Of a DNA stretch of 64,000 bases, positions 32,099 through 44,547 are shown piece after piece. Location: contig NC_061805.1 of the NCBI RefSeq assembly GCF_021462225.1, forward strand, positions 50,891,360-50,955,359, given 5' to 3'. The stretch is from Girardinichthys multiradiatus (lineage: Eukaryota > Chordata > Actinopteri > Cyprinodontiformes > Goodeidae). The translations under genes were made by a program, and so were the position numbers. Each line of letters begins with the position of its first letter. Position 1 is the stretch's first letter. A model generated the notes under the pieces. That model was not told the DNA's origin. It did no database searches and was given only the letters and a program-made list of their open reading frames with translations.

Positions 32099-33300
32099 GT
32101 TTCTGGCTGTGCTGGAAGTAGGTTAATGTGATTTATTTTGAAAGTTCCAGAAAAGTTCTTACTGGCCTTTAATGTTGTAACCCATGGCTGGACTTTAAAC
32201 AATTAGACTCAATATGATACTGATTCTTGGTTCTGTGTGTCAGCCTGTTGATCCATCATTGTATCCATCTCTCTTGTGTTCTTCATCTCTGGACTGGTCA
32301 CTGACTCAGCGACAAGTGTTTTGACAACTCTTCCTAGAAACTTTATTGAACAAAGGTCAGGAGGGAGAGAATTAAGTCAAAGTTATCTTTCTGGTTGGAG
32401 CAGTATTTAGCTCAACATCCTGCAGCTTAAAGGCTTTAACAGAATAAACAATTCACTTAACATATTCTCCAGATTAAAATCTTAGGACCAGTTAAAAATT
32501 GCAAGAATTTGCATTTTGCACTATTCGACCTTCAGAAAGTTCAAACTAGATCTTCAAAATGCTAAAAACAGAAATGAGAGCAAGAGACAAAATATTATGC
32601 AAATTCTTTCAGTTTTTTAGTTGGTCTTAAGATTTTGATCCAGAGTGTATATTCACATGCATCTATATTTTTTACAATGTTTTAAAATTTTAAACATGAT
32701 TAGCTGCACATAGTTCTAAACATTGCAATATGTGTGTATGTTTAAGGTCAGTTTAGGTGCTTTTCTTAACACCACAATATTAAACTTTATCTACAAGAAA
32801 TTAAAAGTCTGATTCATCTTAAAAAATGTTATTAAAATATTTTGATATTAGCTACATACAATTATGAAAGAAAATCATCATTCATTTTACTAGATCAGTT
32901 ATTTATAATTTTTAAACAGGTTTAGTACCACCAGGTTTTTAATGTGCTGCCACTAGATGTATTTATCCATCCGTAGTTTGTCTGGTGGAAGGCTGAGAAG
33001 GGGGCATGCAGGAAGTGGGCTTGGCTCAGGACTCAATCCTTGGACGGCTGCATGAAGGTCCACAGCCTCTGTTTATGGTGCACCTGCTCTGTCTCTGAAC
33101 CTCGCATCAAACTTTCATAAAGATTTGTGTCTGAGATGTTTGCTGGAAAACTGTCATTAATCCTGTGAAATAGTCAGAAATAATCATGAAGCTAAACTTT
33201 CAGGATTGTTACGAGATTTTATGTCTCCTTTTTGTTTCTTTACAGTTTATATTATGTAGAGGTAGCATATGTACCACTGTGTTCACATAGGGATGGATTA
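32099..33300. other. no recognised gene; 3' flank of the GIMAP gene
   Basis: AT-rich DNA with no coding frame. The last ~60 bases before the GIMAP stop (ATGTACCACTGTGTTCACATAG near 33270) match, inverted, a stretch just after the GIMAP fragment at 52.2 kb, so this part is GIMAP 3' UTR. Confidence 0.55.
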
Positions 33301-34490
33301 TTACATCAGATTGCATGTTTTGTCCAATTGTTTAAGGACTGGGAAGACAGGATTTAAGATTCTTTTCATCTCTGCCCGTTTTCTAGCTTCTTCTATTAAC
33401 TTTTTCTGGTACTTCTCCAGTTCTCTGATCTCCTTTTCATGCAGTTCTCTTCCAATCCTTTCAGAGTTTTCAAATTTTTCTTTCTCTTTTTCATATTCAT
33501 GTTTCTTTATCTCCAGGGATTGGTCAGCTACTTTACCATCTAATCCAGATATTATCTTCATTTTCTCCATTGCTACCACCTCATCAATCAAATGCTTTTT
33601 CATTTCTTCTTCCTTTCGCCTCCTTTTTTCCTCTTCCTCCCTATATTGCTGCTCTTTCTTTCTCTGCTCATTTTCTCTCTTGATACGTTCCTCCATTTCC
33701 TGCAAATATTTTCTCTGCAGTTCAATTTCTTGTTTCTGTTTTTCGAAACGTCTTTTTAAGGCCTCTTTTTCTGCTGAATGTTTTCTTTCAAGTTCTTCCA
33801 CCTTCCTCTTTATTTCTTGATCTTTCTCTTTTAGAATATTCTGCATATTCTTCTGTATGGCAGCTTCAGCTTCTTGCAGCATCTCATTAGTGAAGCAGCT
33901 GCCTCCATTTACCTTCACCATGGTGTCGATCTTTCTGATCAGCTCTCTGACCTGAGCACGGTTTTCTAGATCACCATTTTTAAACACATGGTACCTTCCT
34001 CCACAGTCATTGATCAGCTTCTTGAAGGAATCTTCACTATCATTTTTAATATAATCTTCGACAGTGAGGCCTTCTCGCTCCAGTGAATCTCCTCCAGTTA
34101 AAAGAACGATGGTGAACTTTTCAGAATTCTTCCCAAAGATTTTCTTGATATTATTTAACGTCTCTTTCTCCTCTGGTGTAAATCTGCCAATCCGTATCAC
34201 CAGGAGGAAGACATGTGGTCCTGGAGCCACAAGATTAATACACCTCATCAACTCCTCCTGAATCTTTCTAGGGCTCAAACTGTTGTCATAAAGACCAGGT
34301 GTGTCAACCACGAAAATCGACCGTCCGTCTACTTCAGTCTTTTCCTTTACGCATTGCTTTGTGACTGATTTTTGACATAATTTGGCTTCAAACTGTTTTC
34401 TTCGCAGGATGGTGTTTCCTGATGAGCTCTTTCCACTGCCAGTCTTCCCTATCAGAATAATTCTGATGTTGTTTGGATCCTCTTCATCAC
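33301..34490 (-). CDS. GIMAP/AIG1 GTPase, last exon with complete G domain and coiled coil
   Basis: GIMAPs are GTP-binding proteins of lymphocytes and innate immunity that assemble on membranes. The exon begins at a clear acceptor (TTGTCCCACAG at 34491) and encodes about 396 aa. The AIG1 G domain runs over roughly the first 215 residues: G1 GKTGSGKSSSGN, switch region with a conserved T, G3 DTPGLYD, the AIG-specific APGPHVFLLV box and a G4-like LLTGGD. A long Lys/Glu/Arg coiled coil follows, ending KQLDKTCNLM before the stop at 33301. Entry phase 1 (G|GT GAT) matches the exit phase of the exon at 44548-45148, so both domains could be in one GIMAP8-like protein. Confidence 0.88.
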
Positions 34491-34599
34491 CTGTGGGACA
34501 AGACACAGAACATTTTAACAATTCAGATAAACAGACAAAGAAGAACAGACAGATCACAAACTATAAACCCCGAGCCCCCAACCCCAGACCACCATTTCC

Positions 34600-35098
34600 T
34601 CCCTTCGCTCCTCAGAGTTGTCCAGCTCCACCCCCTCTCTATTTCAGAGAAGGAAGTCAATGGACTGTTTAAGAGGTAGAAACCCCGCAAAGCAGCTGAA
34701 CAGGACCGTGTCTCCCCATCCACCCTGAAGTGCTGTGCTGATCAGCTGTCTCTGGTGTTCACAGACATTTTTAACACCTCCCTGGAGACATGCCTGCTTC
34801 AAAGCATCCGTCATCATCCCTGTCCCCCCAAAAACCAAGGACCACAGGACTAAATGACTTCAGACCTGCCGCCCTGACCTCTGTGGTAATGATGTCCGTT
34901 AAGGGCCTCGTGTTGACCCGCCTTAAATCCATCACAGAACCATTTCTGGATCCCCTGCAGTTTGCCTACAGAGCCAACAGGTCTGTGGATGATGCAATAA
35001 ATGTTGCCCTTCACTACATCCTGCAGCACCTGGACTCCACAGGAACCTACACCAGGATCCGGTTTGTGGATTTCAGCTCTGCTTTCAACACCAATATA
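34600..35098 (+). mobile_element. LINE reverse transcriptase fragment (L2/Maui-like)
   Basis: Frame 34790-35104 keeps RT motifs [28 protein letters not shown] and FVDFSSAFNT; the piece before it, in another frame, belongs to the same ORF. It ends abruptly in an AT-rich (TAATA)n run. It lies in an intron of the minus-strand GIMAP gene. Confidence 0.75.
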
Positions 35099-36588
35099 AT
35101 ATAATAATATAATTTTTCTTTAATTCAGTAAAAGTTCTGCTTTTGCCATCCCCTTAAAAAGGTGCAACGTACAGGCAAATTTTATTTAATTACAGGGTGT
35201 ATTTCCGTTTGGTGCTTTTTCAGCACTTTCTTTGTAACTGTCCACTTTTATGTTGTAAACCAGATAAGATATTGTTCAGAAACCATTTTAGATGGATGTT
35301 ACCGGGACACTTGGCTATTATTCTGGCAGTTACAGTACGTTTATGAACATGTTTGAATTCCCTTTTTATTACCTTGCTGTTATTTCTTGTGTAACAGTGA
35401 TTGTTTTTGTACATGTAGGATCCAGAAGTGCACATGAAAATCAGAAGACAACTGAAAGTGTGTTTTTTCTTCTTCTGCAGGATAGCAAATAAATTAAAAA
35501 GAAACAGTTCGTCCATGTGTTGGTCTTCTCTTGAACCCGGAGTTCCAGTTGCTACTCTTGTGACCAAGAAAGAAGTGTAATCTGGCCACTTTCAGGCTGC
35601 ATTGTAGTCGAGTTTACCTCCACCTCCAGACAAAAAAATTACCTGCAATGGAAGAGCAGAACTCTTTTCCCAGTTTATGGAAAAGCCCAAGTTTAATGTC
35701 CTCTCAGGACCGAGCCAGTAAAACCAGGTTGTCCAGATAAAAAAGGGATTCTCATCCCTGCTCTGCACAGCGATGCACCTTTAGGTGGTCTCCACACATC
35801 TAGAGAATGTGTGCGGGGTGCATGGGCTTCACAACCGTGGGGGATGTGGGAGTTTTAACACCCACACTTTCCTTGTGAGATGGTTGAACATCCTCACTTT
35901 TCCAGACCGTAGCACGCTGCCAGTCCTCATACACACATTATTTGTATTATTGGTACATGTGGTACTTAAAAAGGTTGCTAAAAGCTAGGAGGCCGCTATT
36001 TTTACTTTTTGGCTGAAAAGCTATTGTGGATGTGACATCATCACTTCAGCTGTCAAGACAACCAAAATCGTGAGTCTATATCAGTTCGTCCGCCATCTTG
36101 TGACTGTCCATAAATGTTTCTCGTTTCCATCTTAGAGGTCTTTCTGTCATAACGTGCAGTTGGTGGTCAGGACCAAAGTGCAGAGAAGAATGGTAGGAGC
36201 CAGCGGAATGAAGGTAAGTCGAGTTTTAATTCTTGCCCATATGGAGTCCAGACAGCAGGGTTACATGACCCAAACACCAGAACAGACATGGCAGCAAGAC
36301 AGAACTAACACAACAGGAACCAGTGAGGAACAATGGAAACTAAAGAGCTTAAATACAAACAGGGAATGAATAGAGGGACCAAGTAATCAGGGGAACTAGG
36401 AACAGGGGTGGGTAGACTGCAGGGAGTGAAATCAATAAACACGACAAAACACAATTCCGGATAATCAACAGGTGCCCAATCCTGGTAATTTTAATCAAAA
36501 TTATTAATTTTGTAACTAATTGCCTTTTGCACTTATTAATAGTCCTGTGTTGCATAACACAGGATATTCCCAGATGTACGAATCTTAC
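35099..36588. other. intronic sequence, no recognised gene
   Basis: Includes a (TAATA)n run at 35090-35115. The stretch 36140-36480 has the look of a repeat fragment (GTGGTCAGGACCAAAGTGCAG...), but no family could be assigned. Confidence 0.4.
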
Positions 36589-36684
36589 CTCCCCACGTTG
36601 GCATGAAGGTTTTCCAGCTTCTGCCTGTTTCTCTGTCTTCTGTCATCCAGACAGACACCTGGGCTGGTGGCTGCTGCTGAGAGT
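36589..36684 (-). CDS. candidate small GIMAP interdomain exon (96 nt)
   Basis: An open 96-nt segment has an acceptor (GTCCTGTAG) and donor (GGGGAG/GTAAG) on the minus strand and is phase 1 at both ends, like every other exon of this gene. It would encode 32 residues containing QQQPPAQVSVWMTEDRE. No domain is known; it could be a linker or belong to another transcript. Confidence 0.4.
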
Positions 36685-37529
36685 CTACAGGACCACAAAA
36701 GTACCTTTAGGTGGCGCTGCAACAGGGTTTTTGTTAATCTCTCGGTCATATCATGCAGACCACATTACATGCCATCACAGGACAATTGATCAACTTTACT
36801 CACTAACATGACCAGTACCAAACCTGTATTTAGTTTAATGCTGCCATTTAAAAATATGTAAATGATGCTCGATGGTAGCAGAAAAACTGGGAAGTTGTAA
36901 CTCAAGTGGTGCACACTGCAGTGAAACTTTATAAGTCACACTCAGAGGAGGGTAGTAACTTGTTACATTTAAGTGAGTAACCATTCTAACCATTGTGCTC
37001 TAGGAGTGCTCTAGTACATTCGATGCCTGAGTGTCAACCTTAAACTACCTTCAGCCCACTGTGAGCAATTTTACAACCCTTCTGCTTGGAAGATCTAACC
37101 TCGACTTCTCTTCCTCCATTAAAGGTTACCTCCCAGAAGCTTCCTGGTCAACCATTGTGCAACAAACCTCCTAAACTCTCACTCCCTGGCTCAAAGAACT
37201 ACCAGATTTCAAAGCCCACATCCTGGATCTCTGTCTTCACCATGGTGTGCCAGGCCAGGTCTCCGAAGCCTCCTTCAGATCCTGCATTGACTGCTTCTCT
37301 TAATAAACTGTTTAAACTTAACTAGTATCCTGACAGTTTATGCAAGTGGGTCAAAAAACGTTCTAGCACTATGACGCTGAATTCAAACACGTAGGTGTAT
37401 GTGTGAGGGCGCTTGTGTATATACGTTTCCCCATGACTGTATTCAATAGCTGCCCCCCAGGGCCCGAGGCAGGCACGGTGAAGATCAGAGCCGTCGATAC
37501 CCAGAACCAGAACCAAACATGGAGAAGCA
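36685..37529. other. no recognised gene
   Basis: The 79-codon plus-strand frame at 37086-37325 is Pro/Ser-rich and has no supporting signal; it looks like repeat-derived sequence. Confidence 0.4.
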
Positions 37530-37925
37530 GCTTTTAGTTCTTATGCTCCACTAATCTAGAAAAAACTCCCAGAAAACTGTAAAAGCGCCGAAACCCTAAG
37601 TTGCTTTAAATCAACATAAAAACTTACTTGTTTAGAGCGGCCTTTGACTGGGCCATCTAAACATTATTAGTTAAGTTTTCAGTCCAACTTTCCTTTCATT
37701 TTCTTGTCAATCATTTTATCATTACTTTTTAATTTCTTATTGTTTTTATGATCATCTTATGTTAATTATACATTTTTATTCTCTTTAATTATTTCTGTTT
37801 GTTAATTATTTAATTACCTTTATGCCGCTGTAATGTAGTTTTCCTATTATGTCTTTTTCTTTTTTTTATGTACAGCACTTTGAATTGTCTTGCTACTGAA
37901 ATGTGCTATAAATAAACTTGCCTTG
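37530..37925 (+). mobile_element. LINE 3' end fragment
   Basis: The end (CAGCACTTTGAATTGTCTTG, CTGAAATGTGCTATAAATAAACTTGCC) is the standard 3' tail of a fish CR1/L2-type LINE. No coding part remains. Confidence 0.65.
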
Positions 37926-39564
37926 CCCAGAGCAAAGGAACCCTGGAAGGACCACCGACAGGACTACTCCCCTGTCCCGTCGGTGACCAAGCAGCCCTCG
38001 GCAGATGGCGTGTATCCAGGGCCGATGGCCCCCACCGTGCCCCCGCAAACACACAATATCACCATCACTGCAATGTCACCCCCGGAAGAACCACCGACCA
38101 GTTCAGTGCCACCATCATCCAACAGCTGGAGACCGCACCAACATTACTCCACATCTACTGAGCCTGCTGTGCTATTTGAAGGTCAAGAATTTACTGTATA
38201 CTATATTGTCACAGAATTGTTTTTATTTTAGTCTTTAAAATACCAGAATTTGAACATAATGTTTTCTTTGTTTCTAATTAAAAATATTTTACTTAGTTAA
38301 AAAAAAACAACAATTAAAGTTGTGCTACTTTTACTTTAGCACAGTGTTTCGCTACTCAACTACCTTTGGTCATGCATACTATGTGGACTGAGGTATGAAT
38401 CCTACATTAAATATGTCTATGTTAACAGTTTTAGTGTTTTTATTTTCATTTCTCCTGTTTTTTATTTTAAAAACTGAGTATTTTTAGCCGCCTGCCTCAT
38501 CTCTGCATTTGGGTACTCTATAACCTATTTAAGCAAACAATGCTTCAGAAATTCAGATACATTTTCAAAATTAGACATAACACATTTTTATGTTTTACAG
38601 CATCAGGAGTTGTTTTGCTGCTTTAATGGGTTTCTAATTTGTGTCATTATTTTTCGGATGATATATTTCTGTCTGAAGATGTGGCATTAAACTCGGTTCC
38701 ATTCATTTTGGTTCTTGCCCCTGTTTGGTCCAGTTGAGTCAAATTAAATAAAACAGATTAGGACCCTAAATCAAACCCACATAAGTCTCACTGACCTCCT
38801 GCTCGTAGATATTGGAAGTTATACAATAACTTTCCCAACAGGAAACTCTGAGTAAAATCTAGAAAACTAGTTTCAATCATCGGTTGTCAAAGCCAATACA
38901 GCAAAGTATAATCAATAAAATCAGGAGACAGTAAAGAAATTGGGGATTAATAATGAATTCATGGATTTTATGATGATATGATAAACATATTTTAATGCAC
39001 TTAGAAGCTGAGAAAAACAAACTTGTTTTAAAGGTTTCAGTGAATGGAGACTTGAGTAATATTGGAAATAATGAGGCTGTAAATGTAAACACCTGATCTC
39101 TTTAATTTGCTTATCTAGAAAATGGAAGCTAAGAAATGAGTTGTTTAGATGATCTAAAAGATCTAGAAATTGAACAACAGAACATTTCTGATAAATAATC
39201 AGGGACCAAGCCATAGGGTTATAATTAAGTATATATTTAACAGTAAATCAGTGGAAAGACACCAACGTTGGAGTAATGATTTCTCTTTTACTGATTCAGG
39301 TTAGTTTCGATTTCTGGCAGATGGAAGTCTGAACCATCATCAGAAGAGACAGAAAAGACTGGATTATACAAAGATGTAGACAAAGCTATTTTTATTTGAT
39401 TTGAATTAGCTTTGATTAACCACAATTTATGTGGCTCATAGGCCCTTTACTAACGATTCATGTTAATAATTAATAATTAATAATAGTAATTTCTATTATT
39501 ATCTACAAATTTATCAAATGAGACTAAACTGGAAATAAACCAAAATGCACACTGTTCAACTCAC
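37926..39564. other. intronic sequence, no recognised gene
   Basis: Nothing beyond AT-rich DNA and short unconserved frames is visible. Confidence 0.45.
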
Positions 39565-39621
39565 AGTCTGGCCGCTGAAGCTCCGTGCTGTGGATGCGCC
39601 GATGGGTTCTGACATTATCTG
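39565..39621 (-). CDS. candidate small GIMAP interdomain exon (57 nt)
   Basis: Minus-strand acceptor (TTTATTGCAG) and donor (AGACT/GTGAGTT) bound an open 57-nt segment, phase 1 to phase 1, encoding 19 residues with HRRIHSTELQRP. It could be joined to the neighbouring 33-nt exon and to the last AIG1 exon without breaking frame. Confidence 0.4.
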
Positions 39622-39785
39622 CTGCAATAAAGATACATTAAAGTCTTGTAAGTCATAACCCAACTCTAATAACATGCAAGCAATACACTTTTAAAAAAAG
39701 GAAAAATATACTTCATCATTTGTGTAATATGTACATGGAGTACAAGAACACAGTGTTTTTATTTCACTGATTAATAAAATCTCAC

Positions 39786-39818
39786 CAGCATATGCCACAT
39801 TGTACAGCTCTGATTCAT
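39786..39818 (-). CDS. candidate micro-exon (33 nt)
   Basis: Acceptor (TTTTTCTTACAG) and donor (GCTG/GTGAGA) on the minus strand flank 33 nt, phase 1 to phase 1, encoding ESELYNVAYA. The tyrosine-containing sequence looks like a short cytoplasmic motif. It may belong to the GIMAP gene or to a nested transcript. Confidence 0.4.
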
Positions 39819-40067
39819 CTGTAAGAAAAATGTTACAATTTTATTTAACCTCATTAATGTTTTCACCATTTTGTACAAAAGATCAACAGAATATTATTTG
39901 GATTACTGCTCTTTAAAACTTACATTTGTGCTCAATTACAGCAAAAATCTAAAATAAAACGTTTTCTTTCATGTGAATTAAAAGATCAAAATCATTTTTA
40001 TAGCCCTAATGATTGAGGTGAAGCTATTTTGCAAAAAAGAAATAGTGACTGAAAGATGCTGCATTTA

Positions 40068-41642
40068 CACTGCTGAAAAAAAGGCAACACTTATCCAACA
40101 CAATATAACTCCAAGTTAGTCAAACTTCTGTGAAATCAAACTGTCCACTTAGGAAGCAACACTGATTGACAATTAATTTCACATGATGTTGTACAAATGG
40201 AAAAGACAACAGGGGGAAATCTTTGGTGATTAGCAAGACACTCAATAAAGGAGTGGTTCTGCAGGTGGGGACCACAGACCACTTCTCAGTACCGATGCTT
40301 TCTGGCTGATGTTTTGGTCACTTTTGAATGTTGGTGGTGCTTTAACACTCGTGGTAGCATGAGACGGACTCTACAACCCACACAAGTGGCTCAGGTAGTG
40401 CAGCTCATCCAGGATGGCACATCAATGCGAGCTGTGGCAAGAAGGTTTGATGTTTCTGTCAGCGTAGTGTCCAGAACCTGGAGGCGCTACCAGGAGACAG
40501 GCCAGTACACCAGGAGACGTGGAGGAGGCCGTAGGAGGGCAACAACCCAGCAGCAGGACCACTACCTCCACCTTTGTGCAAGGAGGAACAGGAGGAGCAC
40601 TGCCAGAGCCCTGCAAAGTGACCTCCAGCAGGCCACAAATGTGCATGTGTCTGCACAAACGGTTAGAAACCGACTCCATGAGGATGGTATGAGGGCCCGA
40701 CGTCCACAAATGGAGGTTGTGTTCACAGCCCAACACCGTGCAGGACGCTTGGCATTTGCCAGAGAACATCAGGATTGGCAAATTCGCCACTGGCGCCCTG
40801 TGCTCTTCACAGATGAAAGCAGGTTCACACTGAGCACATGTGACAGACGTGACAGAGTCTGGAGACACCATGGAGAGCGATCTGCTGCCTGCAACATCCT
40901 TCAGCATGACCGGTTTGGCAGTGGGTCAGTAATGGTGTGGGGTGGCATTTCTTTGGAGGGCCTCACGGCCCTCCATGTGCTCACCAGAGGTAGCCTGTCT
41001 GCCATTAGGTACCAAGATGAGATCCTCAGACCACTTGTGAGACCATATGCTGGTGCGGTTGGTCCTGGGTTCCTCCTAATGCAGGACAATGCTAGACCTC
41101 ATGTGGCTGGAGTGTGTCAGCAGTTCCTGCAAGATGAAGACATTGAAGCTATGGACTAGCCCGCCCGTTCCCCAGACCTGAATCTGATAGAGAACATTTG
41201 GGACATCATGTCTCGCTCCATCCACCAACGTCACGTTGCACCAAAGACTGTCCAGGAGTTGGTGGATGCTTTAGTCCAGGTCTGGGAGGAGATCCCTCAG
41301 GAGACCATCCACCGTCTCATCAGGAGCATCTCCAGGCGTTGTAGGGAGGTCATACAGGCATGTGGAGGCCACACACAATACTGAGCCTCATTTTGACTTG
41401 TTTTAAGGACATTATATCAAAGTTGGATCAGCCTCTAGTGTGTTTTTCCACTTTAATTTTGTGTGTGACTCCAAATCCAGGCCTCCATTGGTTAATAAAT
41501 TTGATTTCCATTGATGATTTTTGTGTGATTTTGTTGTCAACACATTCAACTTTGTACAGAACAAAGTATTCAATGAGAATATTTCATTCATTCAGATCTA
41601 GAATGTGTTATTTGAATGCTCCCTTTATTTTTTTGAGCAGTG
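40068..41642 (+). mobile_element. Tc1/mariner element, nearly complete
   Basis: Bounded by TA (40066-40067 and 41643-41644) with inverted ends CACTGCT(G/C)AAAAAAA. It lies in a GIMAP intron, between the 33-nt candidate exon and the AIG1 exon at 44.5 kb. Confidence 0.88.
40359..41382 (+). pseudogene. Tc1-like transposase with one nonsense codon
   Basis: Reading probably begins at [10 protein letters not shown] (40359). Two helix-turn-helix regions are followed by catalytic motifs LFTDESRF (first D) and [10 protein letters not shown] (second D). A TAG at 41157-41159, most simply a TGG-to-TAG change, stops the frame just before PARSPDLNLIENIWD, which holds the third acidic residue. The frame then stays open to about 41382. 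Apart from this codon the gene looks whole. Confidence 0.85.
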
Positions 41643-42150
41643 TATATATATTTTTTAGTATAATTTACTATTTTGGTCTCTGTTCTTGTGAAACCTAAAT
41701 ATGTTGTTCCAGCAAACTGTTATAATGCAAGGTCTGGATCAGAGACCATCATCAGGTCTTTCCTGTCTGCAGCTAAGATCTTTGTTTATGATATAATTTG
41801 GTTCTGCATATGTTTAGGTAACTGAAGTACTGTGGGTTTTTTAACATATCTTTTAAAACGATTACCAGCATTCTCCACTTTCTAAGCCACTGTGCCAGTT
41901 TAGCTGTGACCCTCTCATCTCTCCTGCACACTTTACTTGAATCTGTTCCAACAATCTGAGAAATTCTTCACAGCACAAATAACATTTTCATAGATTTTCC
42001 CTCTTACTTTACAACCTTGACTGGCTGGTAGCAAAATACAATTTGCAACAAGTATCCTTATCATATAAATCACACTAAAAAAGCAAACATGGAGCAGAAC
42101 TGATGCATCAGATAAAGGCTGGTGTGCTCTTTACCCTCAATTTTAAGGAA
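41643..42150. other. intronic sequence, no recognised gene
   Basis: AT-rich; no coding or repeat signal recognised. Confidence 0.4.
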
Positions 42151-43957
42151 TATGGGGGAAATTTACTGCAATAAATCAAGAGCACATATTTTCAATATAA
42201 GAGCAGGATTTCATTCTGCTTGCACTAAGAACTTCTGCTTTCTTTTAAATATACGTTCTTCCTCAAATCTTTGTTTTCTCCTCCCACTTGCATCCTTTTG
42301 CTCACACTCAAACTTGCTCTCTGGACGGATCAAAAATGAACCAGAAAACCTGTCCTCCCTGCTTGTGGATTTTTTTGCTCTCTGAGGACCTGCTGTCCCA
42401 CGTTGGGGGACAAATCCACCTCCGGGACACCAACTGCAGGCGCTGTATCCCCGTATCTGTCTTCGGTGTGTAAATAAATCTCAGCTTAATAGAAAGCTGT
42501 GTGTGAAGGCCACCTGTGTGCTTCACAACTTCATGCATGTCTTATTAACCAGTCCTTTTCAGGACTACATTTCAACAGCTTTTTTCAAAGCCACCCACAA
42601 ACCTCTTAATGTTTGTTAGTGTCTTTTTTATATATGTGATGTTTGCAGAATTGTTTTCCTTTATTTCTTTGCAGGGACTGCACTGACCGATTCACGACGT
42701 GAATTGACAGAAAAGGTACGATTTTTCAATTCCCTCGCAGGTTTTGCTCTCGCTTCGCTCTATTCGCCCTAATCGTTCCTATTCATATCGCTTTGCTCCT
42801 GAACGTGCCTCTACATACGGTTAACATATAAATCACTCAATCCTATCTCATCATTAGCGGTTAGTCTGAACGCACCATTAGGTGTCCCAGACAAACCCAA
42901 AGTGAGCATTTGCATTTTGTTTCCTAATTCCTCCCTGATATTTGACAACTTCATACGCTCACATGCAGGGTTTCATCCTTGTTCCAAAGAATATAATGGT
43001 AGAAAAGACTTGTGCATTTCATATAGTGAAAAGGTGAGATATTTTGTAGCCTCTGAACCCGTCCCCACTTCCCTGAACAGCACAACTGAAAACTGGTATG
43101 AAAGCTGCAGCTTTTAAGGATTTTCTTTTCCTAAGGTTTCATGAAGAGACCAGAGGAACAAATCCTGTACATTTTGAAAACCTTAGTCAATGCAGTACAT
43201 GTTATGTGGTTAATATGGTGCCCGCCGCTTGTTAAATATTAAGAAAAGGCATAAACCCGATAAAAACAAATTAGATCTATTTTAATGGGCAACTTCATCA
43301 ACATGTCGGTGCTGGGCTAAAAATACTTTCTTACTTTCATACTCAAATGTCTATTCCTCACTAACAAAATATGACCTAAAAAGTGTCAGTAAAATGAGGA
43401 ATAGCTGTTTAAGATGAGTTTAGCAGATATTGTGACAAGAGAAACAGATTTGCTGTCTGTCAATGTATCAGCATGGGCTCCCTCGGACCTGACCACCATT
43501 GTCTGGCCCTATTCCAGCAGCCCACATGCCTCTCCTGCAGGCCTCTCTCTCTGAATGAGAAGCAATGGCAGCTCACTATATTCTCTATGCTAGAAGAGGA
43601 ATTCCCCATAAGCTTTTGGAGCTATTAGGCCTAGCAGATGTTTATGCTTGTGGTTCGGACGGACCCAGTAAACCATAGACCACATCCTGTTTCGCCTTTA
43701 ACCCACTAGTGATAGCCTTAAAGGTCTGCGTCTATATTCATAGAAACTGGAGTTACAATACATAAACGATTGCGCAAAGGCGAAGGAGACAAGCGGGAGA
43801 AAAAAAGATCTGAGTGTGGAAACAAAGATTTGAAGGAGAGCAGAAAATACTTGAAAGACAGAGCAAGCCTTACCAAGTTTGAGCACAACCAGAATGAAAT
43901 CCTGCTCTTAAATTGAAAATATGTGCTCTTGAATTTTGGCAGTAAATTTCCCCCATA
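42151..43957. mobile_element. non-autonomous DNA transposon with ~75-bp terminal inverted repeats
   Basis: TATGGGGGAAATTTACTGC at 42151 is repeated inverted at 43957, and the match runs on through AAGAGCACATATTTTCAAT and TAAGAGCAGGATTTCATTCTG for about 75 bp. Weaker similarity continues further inward. The interior has no transposase frame. The flanks share AAGGA(A/G), which may be part of a short target duplication. The superfamily is undetermined; hAT is possible. Confidence 0.7.
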
Positions 43958-44547
43958 AAGGAGTAGGTCAGCAAAAGTGTGTCATGCTGCTGATATCAAG
44001 AGAAAGCCGTTGGTAGAGGGGTTAGGATTGTGTGAAAACTGCAGATGATTGAAAAAGCATTTAAAAAGCTGGCAGGGATTGTAGCAGGGCTTGGATATAT
44101 GGCTGTTGGTTGGTCGTTGCTCAACAAAATAGTTTGTTAAATTGCACATTTTTATGAGTTTTAATCTGAAAGCCAATGACCTCTAGGGCAACTTTGGATG
44201 TTGTGTCTCAAACCGAACATGTCAGAGAGGAAGAAATCACTGTGGTTGGTGTTCTACAGTCTGGAAATGCTCTCAAGGACAAGGACTACCTGGGATCTTC
44301 TGTACATACTACCTTCTTGCTTTGCTGAATACTTCGCGAAGCTCAGCCCTCACTACTCAGATATGTTAAACAATCAAGTCCCAGTCACCAAATCTTTGCT
44401 TTATGTCATTTGTTTGCTTGGCTGATTTTCATTCAATTCTTCGTGCACCCACCCCTTAAAAGGGAATTTCCAAACAAATAAAAAATAAAAGGTATTGATA
44501 AGTGATAAATGTTTTAATATTATTAATAAAATTATTGTTTATACATA
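43958..44547. other. intronic sequence, no recognised gene
   Basis: No supported feature. Lies just 3' of the AIG1 exon at 44548. Confidence 0.4.

Noticed and set aside
33269..33820. 183-codon Ser/Phe-rich plus-strand frame
   Set aside because: Antisense of the Lys/Glu-rich coiled coil of the GIMAP exon.
37086..37325. 79-codon Pro/Ser-rich plus-strand frame as a host gene
   Set aside because: No domain, no splice or promoter context, and it lies in repeat-like intronic sequence.
40422..40907. 161-codon minus-strand frame
   Set aside because: Antisense to the Tc1 transposase.
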